From Azospirillum sp. RU38E (GTDB lineage Bacteria; Pseudomonadota; Alphaproteobacteria; Azospirillales; Azospirillaceae): a stretch of 64,000 nt of DNA. The position numbers were made by a program, and so were the translations under genes. The notes beneath the pieces were generated by a model. It saw nothing but the letters and a program-made list of their open reading frames with translations. It ran no database searches and had not been told where the DNA came from. Below are positions 50,618 to 59,774 of the stretch, in pieces (position 1 is the first letter of the stretch; every line of letters begins with the position of its first letter). The stretch is from NCBI RefSeq assembly GCF_900188385.1, contig NZ_FZOI01000005.1, positions 124,001 to 188,000 on the forward strand. The letters are read 5' to 3'.

Positions 50618-50620
50618 CAC

Positions 50621-50966
50621 CTCTCGGGGTTCAACTGCATACGCGTGTACGAAATATATGTTTCTATTTTATGGTAGGTTGCGTTAGTTAACGCAAACTT
50701 AATGGATCAAATTATGAAAAATACACCCTTTTGAGTATTTCAATATTCGGTTCCAAATCGGAATATTTCTTGAAAATATATCGTTCCGATCCGTGATTTT
50801 TGTTTCATTATCGGAAACGGATTGAGACACCGTTGCCCTTCAGGCGTATCGTCACGCAGGATTTCCACTTAGTGGGGACGACCGTCACCGGGCATTCGGG
50901 AGACGTCGCCGGACGCCCAGGGCGATAATGTTGCGCCGTCGCTTGTTGTGTTGGCGGATTTATGGG
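50621..50966. other. AT-rich divergent promoter region of the sulfotransferase-like and IclR genes
   Basis: 346 bases without a gene. It holds TTCC-AAATC-GGAA (50751-50763) and GTTTC-ATTATCG-GAAAC (50802-50818), both symmetric, plus a run of AT-rich sequence at 50641-50800 suited to promoters. Confidence 0.5.
50802..50818. promoter_or_regulatory. KdgR-like inverted repeat in the iclR promoter region
   Basis: GTTTC-ATTATCG-GAAAC, a perfect 5-bp inverted repeat whose left half (GTTTCAT) equals the KdgR half-site and recurs in the GTTTCATAT motifs at 26863 and 32718. Autoregulation by the IclR protein is the simplest reading. Confidence 0.4.
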
Positions 50967-51821
50967 ATGTTGTTCCGCAAAATGAGAGACAGCAAAGCGA
51001 AGCCGATGACCAGCGTGACCGCCCTTGGCAATGGTGCCCATGAAGAGGCAGAGGCCCAGCAGAAGGCCACCCCCAGCGGCAGCCAGACCCTGCTGCGCGG
51101 CCTGGATGTATTGGAAGCGGTGGCAGAGGGCCCGATCAGCCTGGCCAAGCTGGCGCAGCGGCTGGACCTGACCCGCAGCACCACCCATCGGCTGGCTGCC
51201 GCCCTGGTGGAGCGGGACTTTCTGGTGCTGACCCCGCGTGAAGGCTATCAGCTGGGGCCGAAGCTGCTGGAACTGGGCTATCTGGCGCAGCGGCAGATGG
51301 ATATCCCGCGTGTTGCCCGCCCGCATATTGAAGATCTGGCCGCCGCCACCGAGGATACGGTGCATCTGGGCATTCTGGATGGCGACCATGCGCTATATCT
51401 GGACAAGATCCCTGGCCGCCGCCGCATCGAAATCGGCTCCCGCGTTGGGGAACGTCATCCCATTGCCTCCACCGGTCTGGGCAAGGCCCTGATCCTGGAT
51501 GAGACAGAGGCCCGCTGGCGGCATTTCTTTGCGGATCGTGACTGGGCCATGGATGATTGGCCGGTCTGGCTGAAGCGGATGCAGGCCTATGCCGCCGGCG
51601 GCTATGCCTTTGATCTGGAAGAGAATGAAGACCGTATCCGCTGCGTTGCCGCCCCCATCCGGGGCGCCAATGGCAAGATCATCGCCGCCATCAGCCTGTC
51701 CAGCGCCGCACAATATATGAGCGACGCGCGGATGCAGGAACTGGTGGAGACGGTGAAGGAAACAGCCCGCCAGATCAGCCGGGGCATGGGCTGGAGCGAG
51801 GGCGGCCCGCGGCGGCGCTGA
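50967..51821 (+). CDS. IclR-family transcriptional regulator of the pectin locus
   Basis: About 284 residues from the ATG at 50967 (GGCGGA upstream); ATGs at 50982 and 51006 are alternatives. The winged helix reads QTLLRGLDVLEAVAEGPISL and LDLTRSTTHRLAAALVERDF, followed by the IclR effector domain (ARPHIEDLAAATEDTVHLGI, GSRVGERHPIASTGLGKAL, EDRIRCVAAPIRGANGKIIA). IclR proteins such as KdgR repress or activate pectin genes in response to 2-keto-3-deoxygluconate or similar. At the end of this locus it is the likely local regulator; the effector is unknown. Confidence 0.88.
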   Translation: MLFRKMRDSKAKPMTSVTALGNGAHEEAEAQQKATPSGSQTLLRGLDVLEAVAEGPISLAKLAQRLDLTRSTTHRLAAALVERDFLVLTPREGYQLGPKLLELGYLAQRQMDIPRVARPHIEDLAAATEDTVHLGILDGDHALYLDKIPGRRRIEIGSRVGERHPIASTGLGKALILDETEARWRHFFADRDWAMDDWPVWLKRMQAYAAGGYAFDLEENEDRIRCVAAPIRGANGKIIAAISLSSAAQYMSDARMQELVETVKETARQISRGMGWSEGGPRRR

Positions 51822-52063
51822 TGCAGCGCCATCATCTTCAGCTGCTCGGCTGACAAGCAGGAAGATTGGACGCGCTCATCGGCGCAGATGACCAGCATTA
51901 TGCGGGACATTGGTGGACCTGCTACCGCGCTTCGTAAAAGAAGCAATTGCACATCCGTGTATGCATAGGGGGGATATCGACCAAAAGATGTAAAATCAGG
52001 TGATTTATAGGTGTGTTGGTAATATCCTCCCTGCGCTTCTAACGATCGGGAGGGGAACCTGAA

Positions 52064-53683
52064 ATGCGCGTTTCACGTCGTGGCCTGTTGGCCGGTACGG
52101 CTGCAATTGCTGGTTTGGGCGCGCTCAGCGTGCCGGCGGCGGCACTGCCAAATCCTTTCCGCTGGGTGCGCTATAATGTGACCAGCAAAAAGGGCCAGGA
52201 CATGCTGAAAAGCTATGCCGTGGCCGTGCGCAAGATGCTGGACCTGCCGCTCTCGCACCCGCACAACTGGTTCCGCAATGCCTTCGTGCATATGATGGAT
52301 TGCCCGCATGGCAACTGGTGGTTCTATGTCTGGCACCGGGGCTATGTCGGTTATTTCGAACAGACGGTGCGCAAGCTTTCCGGCAACCCGGAATTCGCCT
52401 TCCCCTATTGGGATTGGTCGGAATTGCAGGAACTGCCCTTATCCATGTTCGCCGGTGTGCTGACACCGACGAATGAGGCTTATGCCAAATACACCAAAGA
52501 TTTGCCGACCTTTGAGCGGGAGGTGAAGCCCGCCATTCAGGCTTACTGGAACACGCTCAACGCCGATCAGTTGGCGCAGCAGAAGCTGCGTGGCTATGAA
52601 AGTTTCGATGATCTGTGGAAGGCGGTGATGGGCTGGGATCCCGTCAACCAGAAGTTCAGTATCGGCGATCAGGCTTTCGCCATTACGGAAAAGGCCCGTT
52701 ACGTTCCCATTGATAACCGCGCCCTGCCGCCTAAATTGGCTGGTGAGTGTAGCTTTAATGATGTGAATGGCGGGCTGGCGCCAGCTCAATTCAACGCCTC
52801 ATCTCCAGAAACCAGCTTTACCAGTATCCGTACCGCTTCACACAATGATGCTCCATCGAAGACAGGATTTTTTTCTATACTGGAGGGGAAGCCGCACAAT
52901 CATGTGCATAATTTCATTGGTGGTTACTTCGATGCTCCAGGTAATTGGAATCCCGGTCCCTATGGAAACATGACCAACAACCTGTCGCCGGTTGATCCCA
53001 TCTTCTTCCTGCACCATGCCAATATGGATCGTCTGTGGGAAAGCTGGTCGGCCAAGCAGCAGAAATATGGCCTGCCCGATTTGCCGACGGGGGCGGATCG
53101 TGTCGATTTCGATAAAGACCCGTTCCTGTTCTTTGTCGATGCTGATGGCAAATATGTGCTGAATGGCAAGGCGGGGGATTACATCCACGCTGCCCGCTTC
53201 GGTTATCGGTATGACAAGCTGGTGCCCTATGTGCCCACCGCCACCAAGGTGGCGGAAGGTGCGGCCCCGTTGCTGCTGGGCGCTTCACAGGATGGCGGCA
53301 CGGTCAGCCTTTCCGCGCCGGCGGGCCGGATGATCGCCACCATCACCTTTGAACGGCCCACCGCCATGGATGCGCCGCGTCAGTTCGATGTGCTGGTCAA
53401 TGCCCCGGCGGATGTGAAAACGGTGGCGGCGGACAGCCCCTATTATGCTGGCACCGTCTCCTTCTTCGGTGGTCTGGCGGCCCATGGTCCGGCCCATGCC
53501 GCCCACGCCGCGCATAATGGTGGCAACCGCGTCACCTTCGTGGTGCCGCTGCCGGATCGGTTGGCGGCCTCCCGCTTTGCCCGCTCACCGGGGGCTAAAC
53601 TGGATGTCCGTCTGGCCCCGCCGACCATCCAGCCGGATTTCCCGGCGCCCAAGCTGCTGGCCGTGGAAATCCACAGCCGGTAA
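52064..53683 (+). CDS. Tat-exported tyrosinase / polyphenol oxidase
   Basis: 539 residues. A twin-arginine signal (VSRRGLLAGTAAIAG) is followed by the tyrosinase type-3 copper domain. CuA ligands: H76 in RNAFVH, H82 in CPHGNWW and H91 in WHRGYVGYFE. CuB ligands: H278 and H282 in KPHNHVHNFIGG and H318 in DPIFFLHHANMDRLW. Cys80 stands two residues before H82, the place of the Cys-His thioether in fungal and plant enzymes. A C-terminal domain of about 170 residues ends with PAPKLLAVEIHSR. It oxidises phenols to quinones in the periplasm; melanin formation or phenolic detoxification are possible roles. No caddie protein is seen. Confidence 0.93.
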   Translation: MRVSRRGLLAGTAAIAGLGALSVPAAALPNPFRWVRYNVTSKKGQDMLKSYAVAVRKMLDLPLSHPHNWFRNAFVHMMDCPHGNWWFYVWHRGYVGYFEQTVRKLSGNPEFAFPYWDWSELQELPLSMFAGVLTPTNEAYAKYTKDLPTFEREVKPAIQAYWNTLNADQLAQQKLRGYESFDDLWKAVMGWDPVNQKFSIGDQAFAITEKARYVPIDNRALPPKLAGECSFNDVNGGLAPAQFNASSPETSFTSIRTASHNDAPSKTGFFSILEGKPHNHVHNFIGGYFDAPGNWNPGPYGNMTNNLSPVDPIFFLHHANMDRLWESWSAKQQKYGLPDLPTGADRVDFDKDPFLFFVDADGKYVLNGKAGDYIHAARFGYRYDKLVPYVPTATKVAEGAAPLLLGASQDGGTVSLSAPAGRMIATITFERPTAMDAPRQFDVLVNAPADVKTVAADSPYYAGTVSFFGGLAAHGPAHAAHAAHNGGNRVTFVVPLPDRLAASRFARSPGAKLDVRLAPPTIQPDFPAPKLLAVEIHSR

Positions 53684-53697
53684 GGGCGAACTGAACG

Positions 53698-53732
53698 GCC
53701 GGGGCGTGGGGGGCTTCCCCTCACGCCCCGGC
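53698..53732. terminator. Hairpin between convergent tyrosinase and transporter genes
   Basis: GCCGGGGCGTG (53698-53708) pairs with CACGCCCCGGC (53722-53732); inner GGGG/CCCC extends it. It starts 14 bases after the tyrosinase stop and includes the last codons of the transporter gene on the other strand. Confidence 0.6.
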
Positions 53733-55064
53733 TGCCAGCCGTCCCAGAATCTGCCGGTGGGATTGGGCATCCAGCGGATAGCGCCAGATCAGCGCTGCCG
53801 ATGCTGCCAGCCCTGCCGCCGGCAGCAGCCCCGCCAGCAGGCGGAACTGTTCCAGCGTCTGCGGGGCCTGCTCCGCATTGGGCACGAACCCCACCAAGTC
53901 CAAAGCCCAGCCGGCGACAATGCCCGATGCCCCCAGCGATAATTTCAGCACGCAGGACGCGATGCCGTAAATCTTCGCCTCGTCCCGCCGCCCGCTGCGC
54001 CATTGGCCATAATCCACCGTGTCCGGCAGCATCGACCAGGTGGCCACCCCATGCGCGGTATGGCCGATAAAGACCAGCCCGATGCAGATCAGCGTCGGCC
54101 ACAGCCCGCGTTCCAGCATCAGCCCCAGCGCCCCCAGCGCTGCCACCGCACTGCCCCATTGCCACAGGATGCGCTTGTTCCAGCGCTTGGCCACCGTCAC
54201 CCAGACGGGCACGCTGGCCACGCCCAGCAGCGTCAGCCAGGGCAGGGCCGTGCCGGAAAGCGCGGCATCGCCCAGATCATATTTCATCAGATAGGGCAGG
54301 TTGCGCAGCAGCACCCCCAGCCCCAGCTGCATCACCAGCGTCGCCGCCATCAGCCGCAGCAAGGGACCGTTGCGCCCGATGGCGGCCCAGAAACCGTTGC
54401 CGCCCCTTTCAGCTGCCGCCGGCATCACCACAGCCGGCCGCGCCTGTTCGCGTACCGACAGCCCGCAGATCAGCAGGGCCACCACCGACACGGCGCCCAC
54501 AATGGCGGCGGCTGACCCATAGCCATTGCCGCCATCCTGGCCGAACCATGCCGCCAGTAAGGGCAGCAGCGCCGTCACCGCCGTACAGCCCATGAAGGCG
54601 AACAGCATCCGCCACCCGGTCAGGCTGGCGCGGGCCTCCGTATCGCTGGTGATGGCCGCTGTCAGGGACGAATAGGGAATGCTCACCACACTGTAGCAGC
54701 TTCGCAGCAGCATATGGCTGGCAAGCGCGAAAGCCACCATGGCCGCACTGCCCGGCACCAGCCAGGAGGGCGGGCTGAAGCAAAGGGTGAAGGCGCCCGC
54801 CAGCGGCACCGCCCCCAGCAGGATGAAGGGCCGATATTGCCCCCATCGGCTGCGCGTCTTGTCCGACAGGGCCCCCATCAGCGGGTCCATGGCGGCATCC
54901 CACAGACCGGCGATGAAGAAACAGACCCCCGCCGTCCAGGCGGAAAGCCCCAGCACATCCACATGAAAAAAGACGATGAAGACCAGGATGGACTGCCAAT
55001 AAAGGTTCAGCCCGAAATCCCCGATCCCATAGCCGATCTTGCCGCCAAGCCCGAGAGCCCGCAT
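53721..55064 (-). CDS. GPH-family sugar:cation symporter
   Basis: 447 residues, about 12 transmembrane helices. The N-terminus LGGKIGYGIGDFGLNLYWQS, the motif DPLMGALSDKTRSRWGQYRPF (loop 2-3) in two parts and SIPYSSLTAAITSDTEARAS are typical of MelB-like glycoside/hexuronide symporters. It is the second GPH transporter in the window, unlike in sequence to the one at 38,892. It is isolated from the pectin locus by the tyrosinase gene, so its substrate may be another sugar. A lone start ATG at 55064 is adequate. Confidence 0.9.
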   Translation of the reverse strand: MRALGLGGKIGYGIGDFGLNLYWQSILVFIVFFHVDVLGLSAWTAGVCFFIAGLWDAAMDPLMGALSDKTRSRWGQYRPFILLGAVPLAGAFTLCFSPPSWLVPGSAAMVAFALASHMLLRSCYSVVSIPYSSLTAAITSDTEARASLTGWRMLFAFMGCTAVTALLPLLAAWFGQDGGNGYGSAAAIVGAVSVVALLICGLSVREQARPAVVMPAAAERGGNGFWAAIGRNGPLLRLMAATLVMQLGLGVLLRNLPYLMKYDLGDAALSGTALPWLTLLGVASVPVWVTVAKRWNKRILWQWGSAVAALGALGLMLERGLWPTLICIGLVFIGHTAHGVATWSMLPDTVDYGQWRSGRRDEAKIYGIASCVLKLSLGASGIVAGWALDLVGFVPNAEQAPQTLEQFRLLAGLLPAAGLAASAALIWRYPLDAQSHRQILGRLAAGA

Positions 55065-55254
55065 CGCGTTCCATCCCCTGTCACCGTACCCGTTTTCGGG
55101 CTTATCCGGGGGACTATATCAGCGATCAGCAACGATGACCGCTGATATCCGCGCCGACGGCGCTGCGGTCCCAGGCCGGGTCGGCACTTCATCCCCTGTC
55201 CAAACTGCAATCGACGGTTTGGGATGATCGGTTGCGGGATGACAGGATGGTGAT

Positions 55255-58200
55255 TTGCAGGTAAACATTGTTAAAATTTGCTTATTTATTACGATTCTGC
55301 AACCAGACGGGGTGCCGCCGACCATGGATGTTTTGCCTGCAACAGCCGCTGCGCCCATCGTTTCTCCCGCTTATGTTGAATTACAGCGCGACATCGTCAT
55401 TAATGCCGATATCTGGTCGACAACGGCACAGATTTTGTCGGCCGACCTGGGATTCGAAGGGATCGTGGGCATTCCGGGTCTGGATGGTCCGGGCGGTCTG
55501 GCGCTGGCCGCCGCTGCCGGGGCGGGTATCAACCGCGATTGGGCCACCCTCACCCCCACCCCACCCTTGCGTAACCTGACCTCTGGCCAGCCGTCCAGCG
55601 GTCTGGTGATGGGCGGATTTGGCGCTGCGGTGGTGCGTGGCGACGCCTTGCCAATTGTGTTCAGCTGGCCCGTGCTGCCCGGTACGCTCGCCCCCACCGA
55701 CATTGCCATCCGCCTGAATACAGGCGAGGTGGTGACCCCGCAGGCCGCAGCGCTGAACCCGAATTTCGACTATAATGAACGCAACATTGTCGTGGTTTTC
55801 GGGGAGTTTGGAAACCGTCTGACCCCCGGCACGGCCGGCGCCATCTACCCGGTGTCGGTGGAGATCGTGGCCGATGACAAGCCGTTGCAGTTGATTGGCC
55901 CGAACGGCCTGCAATCGGCCGTGGGGCTGACTGCCAACAGCCGAAATCCTTATGTGACCGGTCCCAGCCTGCTGGCCGCGCGTGTCAGCCGCTTTTCCTC
56001 GGTCGGGGATGCCGGGCCCGCCACGCTGACGGCAGGTATCTTGAACGATGGCGCGACGCTCTATCCGGGTCAAGCGACCTACCGGCTGCGCCTGATGACC
56101 ACGGGCGGTTTCTCCCCGGATGGGGTCTCGCCCATCATGCCGGGGGATTTCGCCCGGTTCTTCCAGTTGCAGGCACGGGATGCCAGTGGAAAACTGGTTA
56201 CCCTGGACCGTGCGGGCGTCACCTATGATCTGGGGGCGGGGTTGGGGAAAGTAACGGTGGTCGGGTTGGCTGAGCTGGGGCCGTCCGCCACCGGCATTCC
56301 CGCCCCCTATTACCGCAACGACAATGATAACTACATTGATATCATCCTGAATGGTGACGAAACGGCCATCCGCAGCCTGATCAATGTCAGCATTCCCACC
56401 TCAGCGGTGCCCGGTTACAGCGATATCTACACGCCCGGCGGCCCTGGGCGCACACCGACACCGGGCGTCACCTATACCCGACCGGCCAGTGCGCAGACCC
56501 TGGCCATCAGTAACGGTCTGGACCAGCTATCGACCGTCAGCTATGCCGCGCAACAGCTTTCCGCCTATGACAAGGCGGATGGATTGCCGGTGGTGTTCCG
56601 GCTCTATCATCCCGGTAAAGCCGATACGGTTTATACGGCCAGCAGCCAGCAGGCAGCCGCGCTGCTGGCGGCCGGCTATACCGAACAGGGCGTGCCTTTT
56701 TCCAATGAGGCGGCGGGGCCCGGCAAAAAGCCGGTGATCGAGTTCCAGTCGGTGGCGGCCGGTGACCATATCTACACGCTGAATAATGAAGAAATCAGCC
56801 GTTTGCGCCAGGATGGCAGCGGCTATGCTGAAACCGGCGCGGTTTTCACCGGCCTGACGCAACCCATGTCGGGTGCCTCGCCTGTTCATCGGTTTCATTC
56901 CGTTGCGCTGGGGGATCATCTCTATACCCCCTCCTTGACGGAAGGGTTTACGGCGGAAGGCTATGCCTATGAAGGGATTGCCTGGTACGCCGCCAACCTT
57001 CTGCCTGGCGATAGCGGCAGCCTTCTTTTCGACCGCAAAGACAATCTGGATTTCACCGGCACGCTGACGGGGCATAACAGCTTACAGAAACGCGGGACGG
57101 GCACCTTGACCCTTTCCGCCGACAGCAGCCTGACCGGTACCACCCGTGTGGAGGAGGGGCGCCTGCAGGTGACGGCCATGCTGCGTACCAGCATGGTGAG
57201 CGTATCACCCGGCGCACTATTATCGGGTGACGGCGGTATTGATGGCGCGCTGCTCAATGCCGGCACCCTGTCGCCTGGTCTTTCGATCGGTACCCTGACG
57301 GTGACCGGTTCCGTGGTCAGCAGCGGCGACAGGGCCGATCTGCGGGTGGAGCTGGGGGGTATCCGTGCCGGTGCCGTGCCGGATGGCTATGATCAATTGC
57401 TGGTGGGTGGGGTCTTTACGGCCGCCGGCAGCTTGACCCCGGTGACGCGTGGATTCATGCTGGCCGATCAATCACCCTTTATCCCGGCCGTGGGGCAGCA
57501 TTTCACCATTATCCAGGCTGCGGGCGGCGTTGCGGGCAGCTTCCAGGTTCTGCAACAGCCGGTCGCCGATCTGCCCACCGATGCCCGTTTCGATCTCGTC
57601 TATGGCGCGCAGGCGGTGACACTCTGGGTGACACCCGCGACATATGCGGCCCTGCCGGGACTGTCACCTGCGCAAAATGCCGTCGCCGCCGCGCTGGACA
57701 AGACGCGGCCAAATGCGGGTACACGCGATTTCACGGATCGTGATGCATTTTATGGCGGGCTTTACGCCACCAGGCCGGCGGAACTGGCCGCCGCGCTTGA
57801 TCAGCTGGCGGGCTCCATCCATGCTGAAATGGTGGGTGCCGGGTTGGATACAATGCGCCTTTTCGGCGATCTGCTGGGTGACCGCATGGCCGCCACCCGG
57901 CGCGGTTCGCTGTCACTGCAATTCAGCCCGGCGACCATGCAGTCGGTCGGGGAGGGGCAGGGGCGCACCGCTGTTGCTGGTGCGGCCGATGCGGTGCCGG
58001 GCCTATGGGGACGCGCCATTGTCGGTTCCGGCGCACGGGGCGCTGTTGATCTGGATATTGCCGGCTTCACAACCGGTATTGATGCAAGGGTTGCCGACAA
58101 TATTGAACTGGGTATGTCCGCTGGCTATGTCCGTTCCAGCGTCGATGGCGGGGCAGGCCATGCCAGCCAGGATGTGATGCTTCTGGCGGGTTATGGCGGC

Positions 58201-58797
58201 TTCACCGCCGGTGCTTTCTTCGGCGAAGCAAGCCTTGCCCTGGGTCTCAGCGATGCTGACAGCCGCCGCCCCATCCGCCTGAGCGGGTTGGACCGCAGGG
58301 CGGAGGCTGACGGGAAGGGACATATGGTGGGGGTGGGCGTATCCGCCGGCTATCGCTGGGCGGCGGATAATCTCCTGGTTGAGCCGGCGGTCAGCCTGCG
58401 CTTCGACCAGGCTCATCGCAACGGGTTTGTGGAGACGGGGGCTGGTACCTCCGGCCTGATGGTTGACGGTCTCGACCTGCGCTCCTGGCGCAGCGGTATC
58501 GGCTTGCGCGCCATATGGCAGGCATTTACTGCGGGCGGCATCAGCCTGGAACCGGAGGTGACGCTGCGCTGGGACCATGATTTTCGCGATGTTGCCGCCT
58601 CTGGTCGGGCCTGGCTGGATGGCGGTGCTTTCACCCTGGCGGGTGAAGCGGTCGGCCGCGATGCCGCCATTCTAGGGGCCGGCCTGGCCGCACGTCTGGA
58701 GCCGGGATTGGAAGGTTTTATGCGGGTTGATCTTGAGGAAAGGCGCGGCGGTGATCGCCAGACCCTGTCCGGTGGTATCCGCTGGCGCTTTGATTGA
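55255..58797 (+). CDS. Autotransporter with DUF5648-like repeats and beta-barrel
   Basis: 1180 residues if the TTG at 55255 is used (GGATGG just upstream); the first ATG is 69 bases further in. Residues ~480-620 hold DUF5648-type blocks (LYHPGKADTVYTASSQQAAA, FQSVAAGDHIYTLNNEE, RFHSVALGDHLYTPSLTE). Next is an autotransporter-associated repeat (GTGTLTLSADSSLTGTTRVE, EGRLQVTA) and then the C-terminal ~280-residue translocator barrel starting at GLWGRAIVG and ending SGGIRWRFD with a terminal phenylalanine/aspartate. The passenger would be displayed or released at the surface, function unknown. Odd point: the N-terminus (VNIVKICLFITIL) is a short, poor signal peptide. Confidence 0.87.
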   Translation: MQVNIVKICLFITILQPDGVPPTMDVLPATAAAPIVSPAYVELQRDIVINADIWSTTAQILSADLGFEGIVGIPGLDGPGGLALAAAAGAGINRDWATLTPTPPLRNLTSGQPSSGLVMGGFGAAVVRGDALPIVFSWPVLPGTLAPTDIAIRLNTGEVVTPQAAALNPNFDYNERNIVVVFGEFGNRLTPGTAGAIYPVSVEIVADDKPLQLIGPNGLQSAVGLTANSRNPYVTGPSLLAARVSRFSSVGDAGPATLTAGILNDGATLYPGQATYRLRLMTTGGFSPDGVSPIMPGDFARFFQLQARDASGKLVTLDRAGVTYDLGAGLGKVTVVGLAELGPSATGIPAPYYRNDNDNYIDIILNGDETAIRSLINVSIPTSAVPGYSDIYTPGGPGRTPTPGVTYTRPASAQTLAISNGLDQLSTVSYAAQQLSAYDKADGLPVVFRLYHPGKADTVYTASSQQAAALLAAGYTEQGVPFSNEAAGPGKKPVIEFQSVAAGDHIYTLNNEEISRLRQDGSGYAETGAVFTGLTQPMSGASPVHRFHSVALGDHLYTPSLTEGFTAEGYAYEGIAWYAANLLPGDSGSLLFDRKDNLDFTGTLTGHNSLQKRGTGTLTLSADSSLTGTTRVEEGRLQVTAMLRTSMVSVSPGALLSGDGGIDGALLNAGTLSPGLSIGTLTVTGSVVSSGDRADLRVELGGIRAGAVPDGYDQLLVGGVFTAAGSLTPVTRGFMLADQSPFIPAVGQHFTIIQAAGGVAGSFQVLQQPVADLPTDARFDLVYGAQAVTLWVTPATYAALPGLSPAQNAVAAALDKTRPNAGTRDFTDRDAFYGGLYATRPAELAAALDQLAGSIHAEMVGAGLDTMRLFGDLLGDRMAATRRGSLSLQFSPATMQSVGEGQGRTAVAGAADAVPGLWGRAIVGSGARGAVDLDIAGFTTGIDARVADNIELGMSAGYVRSSVDGGAGHASQDVMLLAGYGGFTAGAFFGEASLALGLSDADSRRPIRLSGLDRRAEADGKGHMVGVGVSAGYRWAADNLLVEPAVSLRFDQAHRNGFVETGAGTSGLMVDGLDLRSWRSGIGLRAIWQAFTAGGISLEPEVTLRWDHDFRDVAASGRAWLDGGAFTLAGEAVGRDAAILGAGLAARLEPGLEGFMRVDLEERRGGDRQTLSGGIRWRFD

Positions 58798-58801
58798 TAC
58801 C

Positions 58802-58952
58802 AATCTCCCTTGATCGTGACCGATGCAGGGAGATTTCAGCTACCCTCAGTCGCCGGGCGCTGCCATCCGGCAGCTTGGCTTACGCCGCATGTGCGGCGGG
58901 CCGGCGGTCGCCGGCCTCCAATCCGCCAAGGGTCAAGCCCTCGGCGGATTGG
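58802..58952 (+). repeat. Five-hairpin intergenic module, copy 3
   Basis: AATCTCCCT/AGGGAGATT (58802-58835), GCTGCC/GGCAGC (58859-58874), GCCGCA/TGCGGC (58884-58897), GGCCGGC/GCCGGCC with loop GGTC (58899-58916) and CCAATCCGCC/GGCGGATTGG (58918-58952). It starts five bases after the autotransporter stop, between convergent genes, in the same stem order as copy 1. Confidence 0.75.
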
Positions 58953-58982
58953 TATGAGGCCGCTTGCGGCAAGGCTGATCCA

Positions 58983-59018
58983 GGGCCGGCTGTGCGTAAA
59001 GGGAAGCGCAGCCGGCCC
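58983..59018 (-). terminator. Hairpin after the copper-resistance operon
   Basis: GGGCCGGCT (58983-58991) pairs with AGCCGGCCC (59010-59018), lengthened to 13 pairs with one G-U. It lies 29 bases past the copB stop on the minus strand. Confidence 0.5.
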
Positions 59019-59046
59019 CAGGGGGCTATTCTAACCGGAACAGGTT

Positions 59047-59760
59047 TCAGAACCAGAAACGCAGGCCGGTGACAAAGCGCAGATCGTCCGCGTCATGCCC
59101 GTCGGCCTTGGCCAGCCGTGCCGTCTCCCCCAGTTTGCGTTCCCAGGCTAGGCCGATATAGGGGGCGAATTCCTTTACCAGCTCATAGCGCAGCCGCAGG
59201 CCCAGTTTCATCTCTGAAACCCCGGCACCGGTTGCGGTCTCCGCCACCTTCTGTGCCGCTAGTTCCACCTCCGCATGGGGTTGCAGGATCAGTTTTTGGG
59301 TCAGCAGCAGGTCGGTTTCCACATCCAGCCGTGCCGTCACATCGCCACGCTCGGACAGGAAGGCCTGGGCATCCACCTCCAGAAATTGCGGGGCCAGCCC
59401 CTGGAAGCCGATGGCCAGATGGGTTGTCTGTGGCTGGGGTCGGAAATCCTGGCGGATACCCGCCTGGAAATCCCAGAAATCATGCACCATCACGCTGTAC
59501 AACGCCTGGACCTCCAGATGGTCCACGGTGCCATCGCTGACATCGCCCTCGCTTTTCAGCCGCAGCTTGGCCACATCACCGCCGATGAAGCCGTCGCTTT
59601 TCCAGGCCGTGCTGTCCTGGCCTTTCTGCCAGCGTTGTTCCAGCTGATCCATGGTGAATTGCCAGATCAGCATGTCGCCATGCCCTTCCATCGCCGGGGC
59701 GGGCAGGGGCAGGGCCAGTGCCGCCATGGCAAGGGCGGCCTTGATCATCCTTTTCATCAT
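59047..59760 (-). CDS. copB: Copper resistance protein B (outer-membrane)
   Basis: 237 residues from the ATG at 59760, preceded by GGGAGGGGAGATA. A signal peptide (residues ~1-22) precedes a CopB domain: DMLIWQFTMDQLEQRWQKGQ, FWDFQAGIRQDFRPQPQTT, LQPHAEVELAAQKVAETATG, SEMKLGLRLRYELVKEFAPY, and the terminal aromatic residue of an outer-membrane barrel (LRFWF). It is shorter than the Pseudomonas CopB, because the Met/His-rich N-terminal part is almost absent (only MEGHGDM). It is thought to hold copper at the outer membrane. It ends the operon, 14 bases after copA. Confidence 0.92.
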   Translation of the reverse strand: MMKRMIKAALAMAALALPLPAPAMEGHGDMLIWQFTMDQLEQRWQKGQDSTAWKSDGFIGGDVAKLRLKSEGDVSDGTVDHLEVQALYSVMVHDFWDFQAGIRQDFRPQPQTTHLAIGFQGLAPQFLEVDAQAFLSERGDVTARLDVETDLLLTQKLILQPHAEVELAAQKVAETATGAGVSEMKLGLRLRYELVKEFAPYIGLAWERKLGETARLAKADGHDADDLRFVTGLRFWF

Positions 59761-59774
59761 TATCTCCCCTCCCG

